Origin: Bos javanicus
Taxonomy: Eukaryota; Chordata; Mammalia; Artiodactyla; Bovidae
NCBI RefSeq assembly: GCF_032452875.1
Contig: NC_083885.1
Span: 63,541,925 to 63,605,924, forward strand
Direction of reading: 5' to 3'
DNA length: 64,000 nt
Shown here: positions 11,856 through 23,900 of the stretch, in pieces
How the letters are laid out: each line of letters starts with the position of its first letter
Numbering within the stretch: the stretch's first letter is position 1
Notes under the pieces: model-generated
Told to the model about the DNA's origin: nothing
Databases searched by the model: none
The model's input: the letters and a program-made list of their open reading frames with translations, nothing else
Made by a program: the position numbers and the translations under genes

Positions 11856-12177
11856 CGACGAGGAGAGGAAAATACAGATGAAGGGTAAGGGACCCATCCT
11901 TCTACAGCACTCCTTCTCTCTGAGGAAGAAGCAGCCTGACCTGGTGGGTTTAGTGGCTGAGATTCTGCCCACAGGTCAGAAATGGTGCCCAAATTTCAGG
12001 ATTCAGAGACTTCTCCCTCTAATGACCCTTTCACATTTCTCCTTTACAAATAATTTTTTGACTCAGTATAAAATTGTTCCTAATGAATTCCCTGAAGGTG
12101 CTTCTCCAATATCTCCTGGCATCACCTTTTTGTAGGAAGTAGTCTGATCCCAATGAGCTTGTCATTCTCTTGATAAC
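11856..12177 (+). repeat. Decayed paralogue of the LILR upstream block (right part)
   Basis: This continues the upstream block interrupted by the solo LTR. ACGAGGAGAGGAAAATACAG followed by AAGGGTAAGGGACCC matches 29,945-29,985, and GTCATTCTCTTGATAA near 12,160 matches 30,254-30,270. The block is broken again at about 12,178 by BovB. Confidence 0.7.
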
Positions 12178-13529
12178 TGAAAAAGGTCAGTTTTCATTCC
12201 AATCTCAATGTAGGGCAATACCAAAGAATGCTCAAACTACCGTACAATTGGTCTCATTCCACATGCTAGCAAGGTAACGCTCAAAATCCTTCTGTCTAGG
12301 CTTCAGCTGTACCTGAACTGAGAACCTCCAGATGTACAGGGTGGATTTAGAAAAAGGCAGAGAAACCAGACATCAAATTGCCAACATCTGTTCGATCATA
12401 GAAAAAGCAAAGGAATTCCAGAAAAACAACTACTTCTGCTTCATTGACTACACAAAAGCCTTTGGCTGTGTGGATCACAACAAACTGTAGAAAATTCTTA
12501 AAGAGATGGGAATACCAGACCATCTAACCTGCCTCCTGAGAAACCTGTATGCAGGACAAGAAGCAACAGTTAGAACTGGACATGGAACAACTGACTGGTT
12601 CAAAATTGGGAAAGGAGTATGTCAAGGCTGTATATTGTCACCCCGCTTATTTAACTTATATGCAGAGTATATCATGAGAAACGCTGGACTGGAAGAAACA
12701 CAAGCTGGAATCAAGATTGCCAGGAGAAATATCAATAACCTCAGATATGCAGATGACACCACCCTTATGGCAGAAAGTGAAGAGGAACTAAAAAGCCTCT
12801 TGATGAAAGTGAAAGTGGAGAGTGAAAAAGTTGGCTTAAAGCTCAACATTCAGAAAACGAAGATCATGGCATCCGGTCGCATCACTTCATGGGAAATAGA
12901 TGGGGAAACAGTGGAAACAGTGTCAGACTTTATTTTTCTGGGCTCCAAAATCACTGCAGATGGTGATTGCAGCCATGAAATGAAAAGACGCTTACTCCTT
13001 GGAAGGAAAGTCATGACCAATCTAGATAGCATATTGAAAAGTAGAGACATTACTTTGCCAACAAAGGTCCGTCTAGTCAAGCCTATGGTTTTTCCTGTGG
13101 TCATGTATGGATGTGAGAGCTGGACTGTGAAGAAGGCTGAGCACTGAAGAACTGATGCTTTTGAACTGTGGTGTTGGAGAAGACTCTTGAGAGTCCCTTG
13201 GACTGCAAGGAGATCCAACCAGTCCATTCTGAAGGAGATCAACCCTGGAATTTCTTTGGAAGGACTGATGCTAAAGCTGAAACTCCAATACTTTGGCCAC
13301 CTCATGCGAAGAGTTGACTCATTGGAAAAGACTCTGATGCTGGGAGGGATTGGGGGCAGGAGGAGAAGGGGACGACAGAGGATGAGATGGCTGGATGGCA
13401 TCACTGACTCGATGGACGTGAGTCTGGGTGAACTCCGGGAGTTGGTGATGGACAGGGAGGCCTGGCGTGCTGCGACTCATGGGGTCGCAAAGAGTCGGAC
13501 ACGACTGAGCGAATGAACTGAACTGAACG
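12178..13529 (+). mobile_element. BovB LINE, 3' half of the reverse transcriptase
   Basis: A long open piece (12,506-13,147, 213 codons) reads the BovB reverse transcriptase with the catalytic YADD motif at about 12,746-12,757 (RYADDTT). The following frame (13,187-13,516) reads the C-terminal part (TARRSNQSILKEI, GLMLKLKLQYFGHLMRR). It ends with the BovB tail near 13,496-13,529. The copy is 5'-truncated and has stops before 12,506 and a TGA after KKAEH, so it is not active. Confidence 0.93.
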
Positions 13530-14293
13530 GAATGGCAAAAAGCAAAGAGGAACTAAAGAGCATCTCAATAAAGGTGAAAGGGGACAGTAGAAAAGCTGGT
13601 TTAACCTAAACATTCAAAAAACTAACATCATGGCATCTGGTCCCATCACTTCATGGCAAATAGATGAGGAAACAATGGAAGCAGTGACAGACTTTATTTT
13701 CTTGGGCTCCAAAATCACTGTGGACAGTGACTGCAGCTATGAAATTAAGATGCTTGCTCCTTGGAAGAAATGCTATGACAAACCCAAACAGCATATTAAA
13801 AAGCAGAGAGATTACTTTGCTGACAAATGTCCGTCTAGTCAAAGTTACGGTTTTTCCAGTAGTCAGGTATGGATATTAAAGTTGGACTACAGAGAAAGCT
13901 GAGCACCGAAAAACTGATGCCTTTGAACTGTGGTGCTGGAAAAGACTCTTGAGAGTCCCTTGGACTGCAAGGAGATCAAACCAGTCAATCTTAAGGGAAA
14001 TCAACCCTGAATATTCATTGGAAGGACTGATGCTGAAGCTGAAACTCCAATACTTTGGTCACCTAATGTGAACAGGCAAGTCATTGGAAAAGACCCTGAT
14101 GCTGGGAAATGTTTGGGACAGAAGAATTAGGGGGCAAAAGAGGATGAGAGGTTGGACGGCATGACCATCTCAATGGACATCAGTTTGAGCAAGCTCTGGG
14201 AGACAGTGATGGACAGGGAGGCCTGGCGTGCTACGATTCATGGGGTTGCAAAGAGTCAGGCACGACTGAGTGACTGAACTGATCTGAACTGAA
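13530..14293 (+). mobile_element. Second BovB LINE fragment, directly following the first
   Basis: From 13,530 the sequence restarts within the BovB polyprotein region (AAAGAGGAACTAAAGAGC, then CATCATGGCATCTGGTCCC) and ends in another BovB tail at about 14,257-14,293. It is a more decayed copy in tandem with the preceding one, with deletions and stops throughout. To its right the LILR upstream block resumes (GCAGGTGACGACAAGACC). Confidence 0.88.
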
Positions 14294-14945
14294 AGCTCGC
14301 AGGTGACGACAAGACCTGGAGGATACTATGCCCAAGGACCCTGGTGCCCCGAGGAGGCAGGAAGCACCCAGGGGCTTGTTCCCAGGAAGGCAGGCTGGAC
14401 AGTGATGCAATAAAGAGAGACACCCCTGAAGTGGGCTGTGATGGGGGAAACCCACACTCCGGGGCAGGGGAGGACTCAGTTTCCTTCCATATTCCCTGAG
14501 CGGCGCCTCTGGGCTCTCGGCCATGCGGACTCCACTGAGCCCCAGGAAGCTCTTGATCTGTGTCTCAGGGGATCTGAGCCCTGCAGGGCACCAGGGGCTG
14601 GCATCCTCCCCGAAGCATCTCCAGGGCCAGGTGACCTGTCCACGGTGAGGACCCCCGGAGACCTTCTGTTGTATGGGCATAGGAGGAAGCAGACACCGAA
14701 GTGAGGCTCTCAGAGGGAAGGACGTGCCTTGCTTGCCCACACCTGAAACGGGCGTCTCAGGAACACACTGGGACTATCACAGGAATGAGAACAGGTTCTC
14801 ACAAAGAGGTAGTTCCCCTTCCTGTGGGGACGCTGATATGACATGAAGCCCCAGCCTCTGAGAGGACACACCCTGTGGTCTGTCTGTCCGGAGGACACCC
14901 AGGTCTGCTCCATCCTCACAGCCTGGACCGCAGGGAGGAGACGCC
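14294..14945 (+). promoter_or_regulatory. Conserved upstream block of LILR gene A (5' UTR/proximal promoter region)
   Basis: This block is shared with 31,515-32,441 before gene B and 54,315-55,257 before gene C, and ends at the start codon in each. A pyrimidine-rich CCCCTTCCTGTGGGGA element lies at 14,815-14,830, 131 bases before the ATG. It contains CTTCCT (AGGAAG on the other strand), a candidate ETS/PU.1 site, and recurs in the same place before B and C. PU.1 control is known for human myeloid LILR genes; its use here is inference. Confidence 0.4.
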
Positions 14946-17900
14946 ATGGCCCCTGCGCTCCCCGCCCTGCTCTGCCTCAGTGAGATGGGAGGGGCAGGGG
15001 GAGCCCTGGTCTGGAGGGACCCCCCAGCCAGCCTGCTCCGTCAGGGGACCCCAGGGCCCAGGAGGCTCCTGGGGAGGAGAGGTGTTGCTCAGAGCTGAGG
15101 GCACACCTCTCACAGGGCGCTCTCTTCCAGGGCTGAGTGTGGGGCTGAGGACCCATGTGCAGGCCGGTGAGTCTGTCCCAGGGCCCAGCTCCCTCCTCTC
15201 GTGAGGACAAGGGCCACCCCCAGGCCACGGGCAAGGCAGGACAGCTCGGGACTCACAGAGGGGGAGTCTGGGAGGTCTGGGCTGAGAGCCAGGGCCTGGG
15301 GGGATGCCTGGTGAGCCCGTCTCTGATTTCCTTGCAGGGACCCTTCCCAAACCCACCATCTGGGCTAAGCTGGGTTCTGTGGTCCCCTGGGGGAGGCCCA
15401 TGACCATCTGGTGTCAGGCGACCCTGGAGGCCCAGGAGTTCTATCGGTATAAAGAGGGAACCTCAGTCCCCTGGGACAAACAGAAACCCCCGGGGCCTGG
15501 GGACAAGGCCCAGCTGGCCATCCCACAGATGACCAAGCAGCACACAGGGAGCTATCACTGCTACTACAAAACCCTGACTGGCTGGTCAGAGCCCAGTGAC
15601 CCCTGGGAACTGGTGGTGACAGGTGAGGGACTCTCGGGGGCCTCAGGCTCTGCCCTCAGGAGGGGGTCTGCTCTCAGGGGGTGTCCCTCACACAGCCCAG
15701 CCCTGGTGGGGGAGGGGGAAGCCCCACAGAACCAGCTGCCTCCTTCTCTCCTAGGATCCTACAGCAAACCCAGCCTCTCAGCCCTGCCAAGCCCTGTGGT
15801 GACCTCGGGAGGGAGCGTGACTGTCCAGTGTGGCTCCCGTCAGGGGTTTAACAGATTCCTTCTGACCCAGGAAGGAGAAGACAAGTCCTCTCGGACCCTG
15901 GCTGGACAGTAAAGCCCAGATGGGTGGACCCAGGTCCTGTTCCTTGTGGGCCCTGTGACCCCCAGGCATGGGTGGAGGTTCAGATGCTACGGCTTTAACA
16001 GAGTCACCCCCTGGGTGTGGTCCGCCCCCAGCGACCCACTGGAGCTCCTGGTTGCAGGTGAAGAAGTCCCGTCCTGACCTCCCAACTTGCTGAGGCACCA
16101 GGGCGGGCATTCGATGCTTTTCTGCTGGGACTGCCCCAGATGAGAGGGTGGGGTGAGGGGGTGGGGCTCACGGGAGAGACACACAGACTGAGAGACGGTG
16201 AGTCCTGGGGACCAGAACAGGAGAAGGGGCTCATGGGAGGAGCCCGTCCCTACAGCCTAGTCTCTGCAGGGGTGTCTGGCAATGAGATGGGGAGGGCAGC
16301 TTGGAGCTCACAGAGGGGGAGTCTGGGAGGTCTGGGCTGAGAGCCGGGACCTGGGAGGGACACCTGGTGAGCCCACCTCTGATTTCCTTGCAGGGACCCT
16401 CCCCAAACCCATGATCTGGGCTGAGCCGGGCTCTGCGGTCCCCTGGGGGGAGCCCCGTGACCATCTGGTGCTGGGGGACACTGGGGACCCAGGAATTCCG
16501 TCTGGATAAATAGGGAATCCTGGTTCCCTGGGGCACTCTGAAACCCCTGGAGCCCCAAGACAAGGCCAGGTTCTCCATCCCACAAATGGGACAAGTCCAC
16601 AAAGGGAGTTATCGCTGCTACTACAGCACCCCCAATGGCTGGTCAGAGCGCAGTGACCCCCTGGAGCTGGTGGTGACAGGTGAGGGACTCTCGGGGGCTA
16701 TGGGTTCTGCCCTCAGGAGGGGGTCTGCTCTCAGAGGGTGTCCCTCTCACAGCCCAGCCCTGGATGGGGGAGGGGGTAGCCCCACAGATCCAGCTGCCTC
16801 CTTCTCTCTAGGGTCCTACAGCAAACCCAGCCTCTCAGCCCTGTCGAGCCCTGTGGTGACCTCGGGAGGGAGCGTGACCCTCCAGTGTGGCTCCCGTCAG
16901 GGATTTAACAGATTCCTTCTGACCAAGGAAGGAGAAGACAAGTCCTCTTGGACCCTGGATGGACAGCGAAACCCCGACGGGCAGACCCAGGCCCTGTTCC
17001 CTGTGGGCCCCATGACCCCCGGGCACAGGTGGACGTTCAGATGCTACGGCTTTTACAGGGACACCCCCCGGGTGTGGTCAGCCCCCAGCGACCCCCTGGA
17101 GCTCCTGGTCTCAGGTGAAGTCCCGTCCTGACCCCATACATTTGTGCGGACAACGTACTGGGGTCTCTGCTCCCAGGGGAGCCCCTGTGAGAGGGTGGGG
17201 AGAGGAGCGTGGGGCTCACAGGACAGACACACAGACTGAGACACGGCGAGGCCTGGGGCCGGATGGGAGAGGGGGGTCCACAGGGGAAGCGGTCCCAACA
17301 ACCCAGCGCGTGTCTCTCCCCAGGGCTGTCTGGGAAGCCCTCCCTCCTGACCCCACAGGGCCCTGTCATCACCTCTGGACAGAATCTGACCCTCCAGTGT
17401 CACTCTGATGTCAGCTACGCCAGATTCGCTCTGCCCGAGGAGGGGGGACAGGACCTCCCCCAGCGCCCTGCCCAGAGGCCCCAGGGGGGGCTCGCTCAGG
17501 CCGATTTCCCCCTGGGCCCGGTGGGCACCATTCACGGGGGCCGGTACAGATGCTACGATGGACACGGCCTCTCCTCCGAGTGGTCGGCCCCCAGTGAGCC
17601 CCTGGAGCTGCTGGTGGCAGGTGAGGAGCCAGCGGGTCAGTCGGGGACCAGACTCTGCACAGGCCCCACCGGGGAGCCCCAGGGGTGATGCTGGGACCAG
17701 GGGGAGGGGTCCCGGGGAGGGACAGAGACGGGGTGGGGGGAGGGGAGAGACTCGGAAAAACAGAGACAGCGCTGAGGGACCAGAGAGGCCCGAGGAGTTT
17801 CGCTCAGAACCAGGCCCGGCGCCCGCACCCCCTTCCTCTCTGCAGGACGGCTCAGAGACAGACCCTCCCTTTCGGTGCGGCCGGGCCCCTCCGTGGCCCT

Positions 17901-20900
17901 GGGGCAGACCGTCACCCTGCTGTGTCAGTCAGGAAACAGGACGGACACCTTCCTTCTGTCCAAGGAGGGGGCAGCCCATCGCCCCCTGCGTCTGCGCTCC
18001 CAGGACCAAGACGGGCGGTACCAGGCCGAGTTCTCCTTGAGCCCTGTGACCTCAGCCCACGGGGGCACCTACAGGTGCTACGCCTCACTCAGCACAGACC
18101 CCTACCTGCTGTCACAGCCCAGTGAGCCCCTGGCGCTCGTGGTCGCAGGTGAGGCCCAGTCTGTCCGTCTCACTCAGCAGCTCGGGGCTCTGCCCTGAGA
18201 GTGCCAGGCGGTGGTGGAGGAGGGGCCCCCTGGGGGAGGGGCCTCGGAGCCCGTGCCCCGCCCCTTTCTCCCGCACTGGGGTCCCGGAGGGGCAGGTGGG
18301 CAGTGCGAGGGTCTTGGGGAGGCCACAGGGCCGTGCAGGGCAGAGGGGAGTGAGGTGGGGACCCCGGGTCAGCCCAGGGCACCCCTTCCTGTGCTCAACC
18401 TCCCAAGATCCCATTCTCACAGCCACAGACCCAGATCCGAACCTATGGCGTCTCGGGGCTCTGTGCTCCGGGGAGACAGCCCAGCCCAGGGCGGTGTGGG
18501 AGCCGGAAGATCTAATACCCCCTCAGGTCATCAACGGGAAACACAGGCTGCAGAGGCTCTGAGCTGCCGGGTGAAGGGTCAGGAGTCGGGGGTGCCCAGG
18601 CCGGGGGAGCACGGCTTGGGAGGGGGAAAGCGGCCCCGCCCCCACCCCCTTCCTGACCCCCATGGGCCTCCAGGCATCAGTTCCATCAGCTCCACCCCTC
18701 AGTGGAGTCAGAAACTGCAGAGAGGGGAGCAGGCTCTTGGGAACGTGGTGGCGGGTCTGGGGAGGAGCAGGGCTGAGTTATGCCGCCGGTTCAGGCGCCT
18801 CTGCAGACTCTGATGTGGACTCCCTCACCGTCACGACACCCCCGTGCGGGCCTCAGCTTCTCCCAGTGTAAAAGGAGAGACCCGTGCCCCAGATCTTAGA
18901 TTTCCTCAGTTCTGACCTGGGTGTGACTCCGCATCGGACGAGGAGCACAGGGAGCCCCCGAGGAGGTGACTGTGGGGATCTGTGCCCTCCACTGCAGCAT
19001 GTGGGGAGGGAGGGGAGGACCCAGAGGCCCCTCCACGCAGCCTGCCCCTCTCCCTGCCCCCTCTGAGGTGGGGGAGGGGACGGGACAAGAGAGGACCCTC
19101 AGCTCCAGCTGAGACCCTCGGACAGCCCCCTGCAGGTGAGGGGTCCCCAGAGCAGAAACCTGGTGTCTTCCTAGGGGCCAGCTCAGGAGGAGCTCAGGGC
19201 GCCCATGGTCCTGGTTCCAGTCCCGGCTCTGCCACCTCCAGGCTGGGTCACCAGGGCCCGTGATCTCCCTCTCTGGGCCTCAGTCTCCTCATCTGCAAAT
19301 GGGTCGGGTGGGCTGGAGATGGACGCACAGACCCCAGCACGAGTCTGCACACAGCAGGTGCCCAGCTAAACGGCACCCCTGGCTCACTCAGGCGTCTCTG
19401 GTGCCCCAGGCCTCACGTGGTACCTGAGTGTCCTCATCGGGGTCTCGGTGACCTTCGTCCTGCTGCTCCTCGTCCTCCTCTTCCTCTTCCTCCGACACCG
19501 GGGTCAGGACAGTCGCAGGAAGTCGCGTAAGTAGGGAATGGGGTGACTCAGACCCCTGGAGGCCTTAGGGCATCAGACAGAGGGAAACCAAGGACATGGG
19601 AACAGTCAGCTTAAAAAATGTTTTCCCACCATACTGAGGTTCCTTAAAAACTAAAAGCAGAATTATCATATGGTCCAGAAAATCCACTGCTGCCTATATG
19701 TTTCAATAAAATGAATTTGAAAAGATACAAACATTCCAATATTCATATAGGCAATTTACAATGGCCAAGATATGTCAGCAACCCAACTGTCCAGCAAGAA
19801 ATGAATAGAGAAAATGTGGTGTGTGTGTGTGTGTGTGTGTATATATACATATATATATACTCACATATACATACAATGGAACATTACTCAGCCATAAAAA
19901 AGAAGGAAACTCTGCCATTTGCAACAGCATACATGAACCTAGAGAGTATTACGCTTACTGAAATAACTCAGAGGAAGATAAATGCGTTATGATAGCATTG
20001 GTACATACTGAATCTGGAAAATAATTCAAAGGAACGTATATGAAAAACAGAAACAGAGTCCTTGATATAGAAAAATAACTAATGGTTACCAGGGGGTCGG
20101 GCAGATTAGGGGTGTGGACTAAGAGACACGGACTCAGTTCAGTTCAGTTCAGTCGCTCAGTCGTGTCTGACTCTTTGTGGCCCCATGAATTTCAGCACGC
20201 CAGGCCTCCCTGTCCATCATAAACTCACGGAGTTCACCCAGACTCATGTCCATCGAGTCAGTGATGCCATCCAGCCATCTCATCCTCTGTCGTCCCCTTC
20301 TCCTCCTGCCCCCAATCCCTCCCAGCATCAGGGTCTTTTCCAATGAGTCAACTCTTTGCATGAGGTGGCCAAAGTACTGGAGTTTCAGCTTTAGCATCAT
20401 TCCCTCCAACGAAATCCCAGGGTTGATCTCCTTCAGAATGGACTAGTTGGATCTCCTTGCAGTCCAAGGGACTCTCAAGAGTCTTCTCCAACACCACAGT
20501 TCAAAAGCATCAATTCTTCAGTGCTCAGCCTTCTTCACAGTCCAGCTCTCACATCCATACATGACCACAGGAGAAACCATAGCCTTGACTAGACGAACCT
20601 TTGTTGGCAAAGTAATGTCTCTGCTTTTCAATATGCTATCTAGATCGGTCATGACTTTCCTTCCAAGGAGTAAGCGTCTTTTAATTTCATGGATGCAGTC
20701 ACCATCTGCAGTGATTTTGGAGCCCAAAAAAATAAAGTCTGACCCTGTTTCCACTGTTTCCCCATCTATTTCCTATGAAGTGATGGGACCGGATGCCATG
20801 ATCTTTGTTTTCTGAATGTTGAGCTTTAAGCCAAATTTTTCACTCTCCACTTTCACCTTCATCAACAGGCTTTTTAGTTCCGGTTCACTTTCTGCTATAA

Positions 20901-23900
20901 GGGTGGTGTCACCTGCATATCTGAGGTTATTGATATTTCTCCCAGTGATCTTGATTCCAGCTTGTGCTTCTTCCAGTCCAGCGTTTCTCACGATGTACTC
21001 TGCATATAAGTTAAATAAGCAGGGTGATAATATCCAGCCTTGACGTACTCCTTTTCCTAACAACCAGTCTGTTGTTCCATGTCCAGTTCTAACTGTTGCT
21101 TCCTGACCTGCATACACATTTCTCAAGAGGCAGGTCAGGTGGTCTGGTATTCCCATCTCTTTCAGAATTTTCCACAGTTTATTTTGATCCACACAGTCAA
21201 TGGCTTTGGCATAGTCAATAAAGCAGAAATATGCGGGGAGCGAGCTCCGCCCCTGGCAAAGGTCATGAGGAAGGAGGCTTGGCATACGCAAAGGCGGGAT
21301 CAAGCCTCAGGAGTCTCCCTGGAAATTCTCGAGCAATCTACCCCCAAAACCAGAGTCTGCCTACTTTCTGCTTTGTGCTTTCACCTACACCTCTGACTTT
21401 ACGGGGGGCTGTCCCCCACTACCTCTCTCTGAAAAAGAGTTAGCTTACAGCTCCAGTTAATAATTCCTGGGTGTGACAGTGTTTCAACCTACAAACTCCC
21501 TTGGAAGTCCTCTAGCCTGCCTGAATAGGTTTTTCCGGCCACATGTGATTGTTCAGAGCCTCCCAACTGTGAGAGGCATGAGATGTTCTAAACTGTCTGA
21601 ATACAGATTCCTTTGAGCAGTTAAAAGATTGATTAGAAATTGTATTGGTGAAGGGATTTTCACTTGTTGGGCCAATGTTTGCTGCTAAGTTTCCATATCC
21701 CTTACCTGCTGTGTCCCTGGCAGTGTATTGATTAATATAATTGGTGTAAATGGTAGCTTTAATGTTTGTAACCTGGGACCCTTGAGTTAATTCTTTTTCT
21801 TGTTATAGCCCACCACACCTTCGCTCTGTAGGAATGCAACTTTATCTAATGCTTTTGGAGGGTGGCGCTTGACTTATCACCTTTAGAGAAAAATAAGTTT
21901 TCTGAAGAAAGGGTCTTAAAATGTTAACAGGCCTCCGGGCCAGAAGATGATGCAAATCACCCAAGCTTTTGCATATGATAAGTTTGCAGGAAGAAAGCCT
22001 GGCTTGCTGCCTGACTCTACCCCTTCCCCCATTATCCTCTATGCATAACTTAAGGTATAAAAACTACTTTGGAAAATAAAGTGCGGGGCCTTGTTCACCG
22101 AAACTTGGTCTCACCATGTTGTTCTTTCTCTTACCTTCTGGCTGAATTATTCAGCCTCTTTTCTCCACTGAATTTCCTCACTGAGCTATCCTTATTCTAT
22201 TACTCTTTATATCCTTAATTAACGTTTAATTAAGCAATTGTTTCCTGATCTTCGCCTACGCCATCTCTCCTTCGAATACCCTGGATCAGTCGGGGCTGGA
22301 CCCTGGCAGAAATAGATGTTTTTCTGGAACTCTCTTGCTTTTTCCATGATCCAGTGGATATTGGCAATTTGATCTCTGGTTCCTCTGCCTTTTCTAAAAC
22401 CAGCTTGAACATCAGGAAGTTAACAGTTCATGTATTGCTGAAGCCTGGCTTGGAGAATTTTGAGCATTACTTTACTAGCGTGTGAGATGAGTGCAATTGT
22501 GCGGTAGTTTGAGCATTCTTTGGCATTGCCTTTCTTTGGGATTGGAATGAAAACTGACCTTTTCAGTCCTGTGGCCACTGCTGAGTTTTCCAACTTTGCT
22601 GGCATATCGAGTGCCGCACTTTCAGAGCATCATCTTCCAGGATTTGAAACAGCTCAACTGGAATTCCATCACCTCCACTAGCTTTGTAAGTAGTGATGCT
22701 TTCTAAGGCCCACTTGACTTCACATTCCAGGATGTCTGGCTCTAGGTCAGTGATCACACCATCGTGATTATCTGGGTCGTGAAGATCTGTTTTGTACAGT
22801 TCTTCTGTATATTTTTGCCACGTCTTCTTAATATCTTCTGCTTCTGTTAGGTCCATACCATTTCTGTCCTTTATTGTGCCCATCTTTGCATGAAATGTCC
22901 CCTTGATATCTCTAATTTTCTTGAAGAGATCTCTAGTCTTTCCCATTCTGTTGTTTTCCTCTATTTCTTTGCATTGATTGCTGAGGAAGGCTTTCTTATC
23001 TCTCCTTGCTATTCTTTGGAACTCTGCATTCAGATGCTTATATCTTTCCTTTTCTCCTTTGCTTTTTGCTTCTCTTCTTTTCACAGCTATTTGTAAGGCC
23101 TCCCCAGACAGCCATTTTGCTTTTTTGCATTTCTTTTCCATGGGGATGGTCTTGATCCTTGTCTCCTGTACAATGTCACGAACCTCATTCCATAGTTCAT
23201 CAGGCACTCTATCTATCAGATCTAGACCCTTAAATCTATTTCTCACTTCCAGTGTATAATCATATGCTACTGCTGCTACTGCTAAGTCACTCAGACGTGT
23301 CCGACTCTGTGCAACCCCATAGACGGAAGCCCACCAGACTCCACTGTCCCTGGGATTCTCCAGGCAAGAACATTGGAGTGGGTTGCCATTTCCTTCTCCA
23401 ATGCAGGAAAGTGAAAAGTGAAAGGGAAGTCACTCAGTCGTGTCCTACTCTTCACGACCCCATGAACTGCAGCCCACCAGGCTCCTCCATCCATGGGATT
23501 TTCCAGGCAAGAGTGCTGGAGTGGGGTGCCATTGCCTTCTGCATGTATAATCATAAGGGATTTAGGTCATACCTGAATGGTCTAGTGGTTTTCCCTACTT
23601 TCTTCAATTTAAGTCTGAATTTGGTAATAAGTTGTTCATGATCTGAGCCACAGTCAGCTCCACGTCTTGTTTTTGTTGACTGTATAGAGCTTCTCCATCT
23701 TTGGCTGCAAAGAACATAATCAATCTGATTTCGGTGTTGAGCATCTGGTGATGTCCATGTGTAGAGTCTTCTCTTGTGTTGTTGGAAGAGGGTGTTTGCT
23801 ATGACCAGTGCAAGTTCTTCGCAAAACTCTCTTAGTCTTTGCCGTGCTTCATTCTGTACTCCAAGGCCAAATTTGCCTGTTACTCCAGGTGTTTCTTGAC

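Noticed and set aside
18420..18530. Possible extra stem exon in gene A after Ig4 (and its counterpart at 57,680 in gene C)
   Set aside because: The reading is open in A, but no good donor follows and gene C reads into a stop; the 33-nt stem exon at 19,103 and 58,369 has both splice sites and the right phase.
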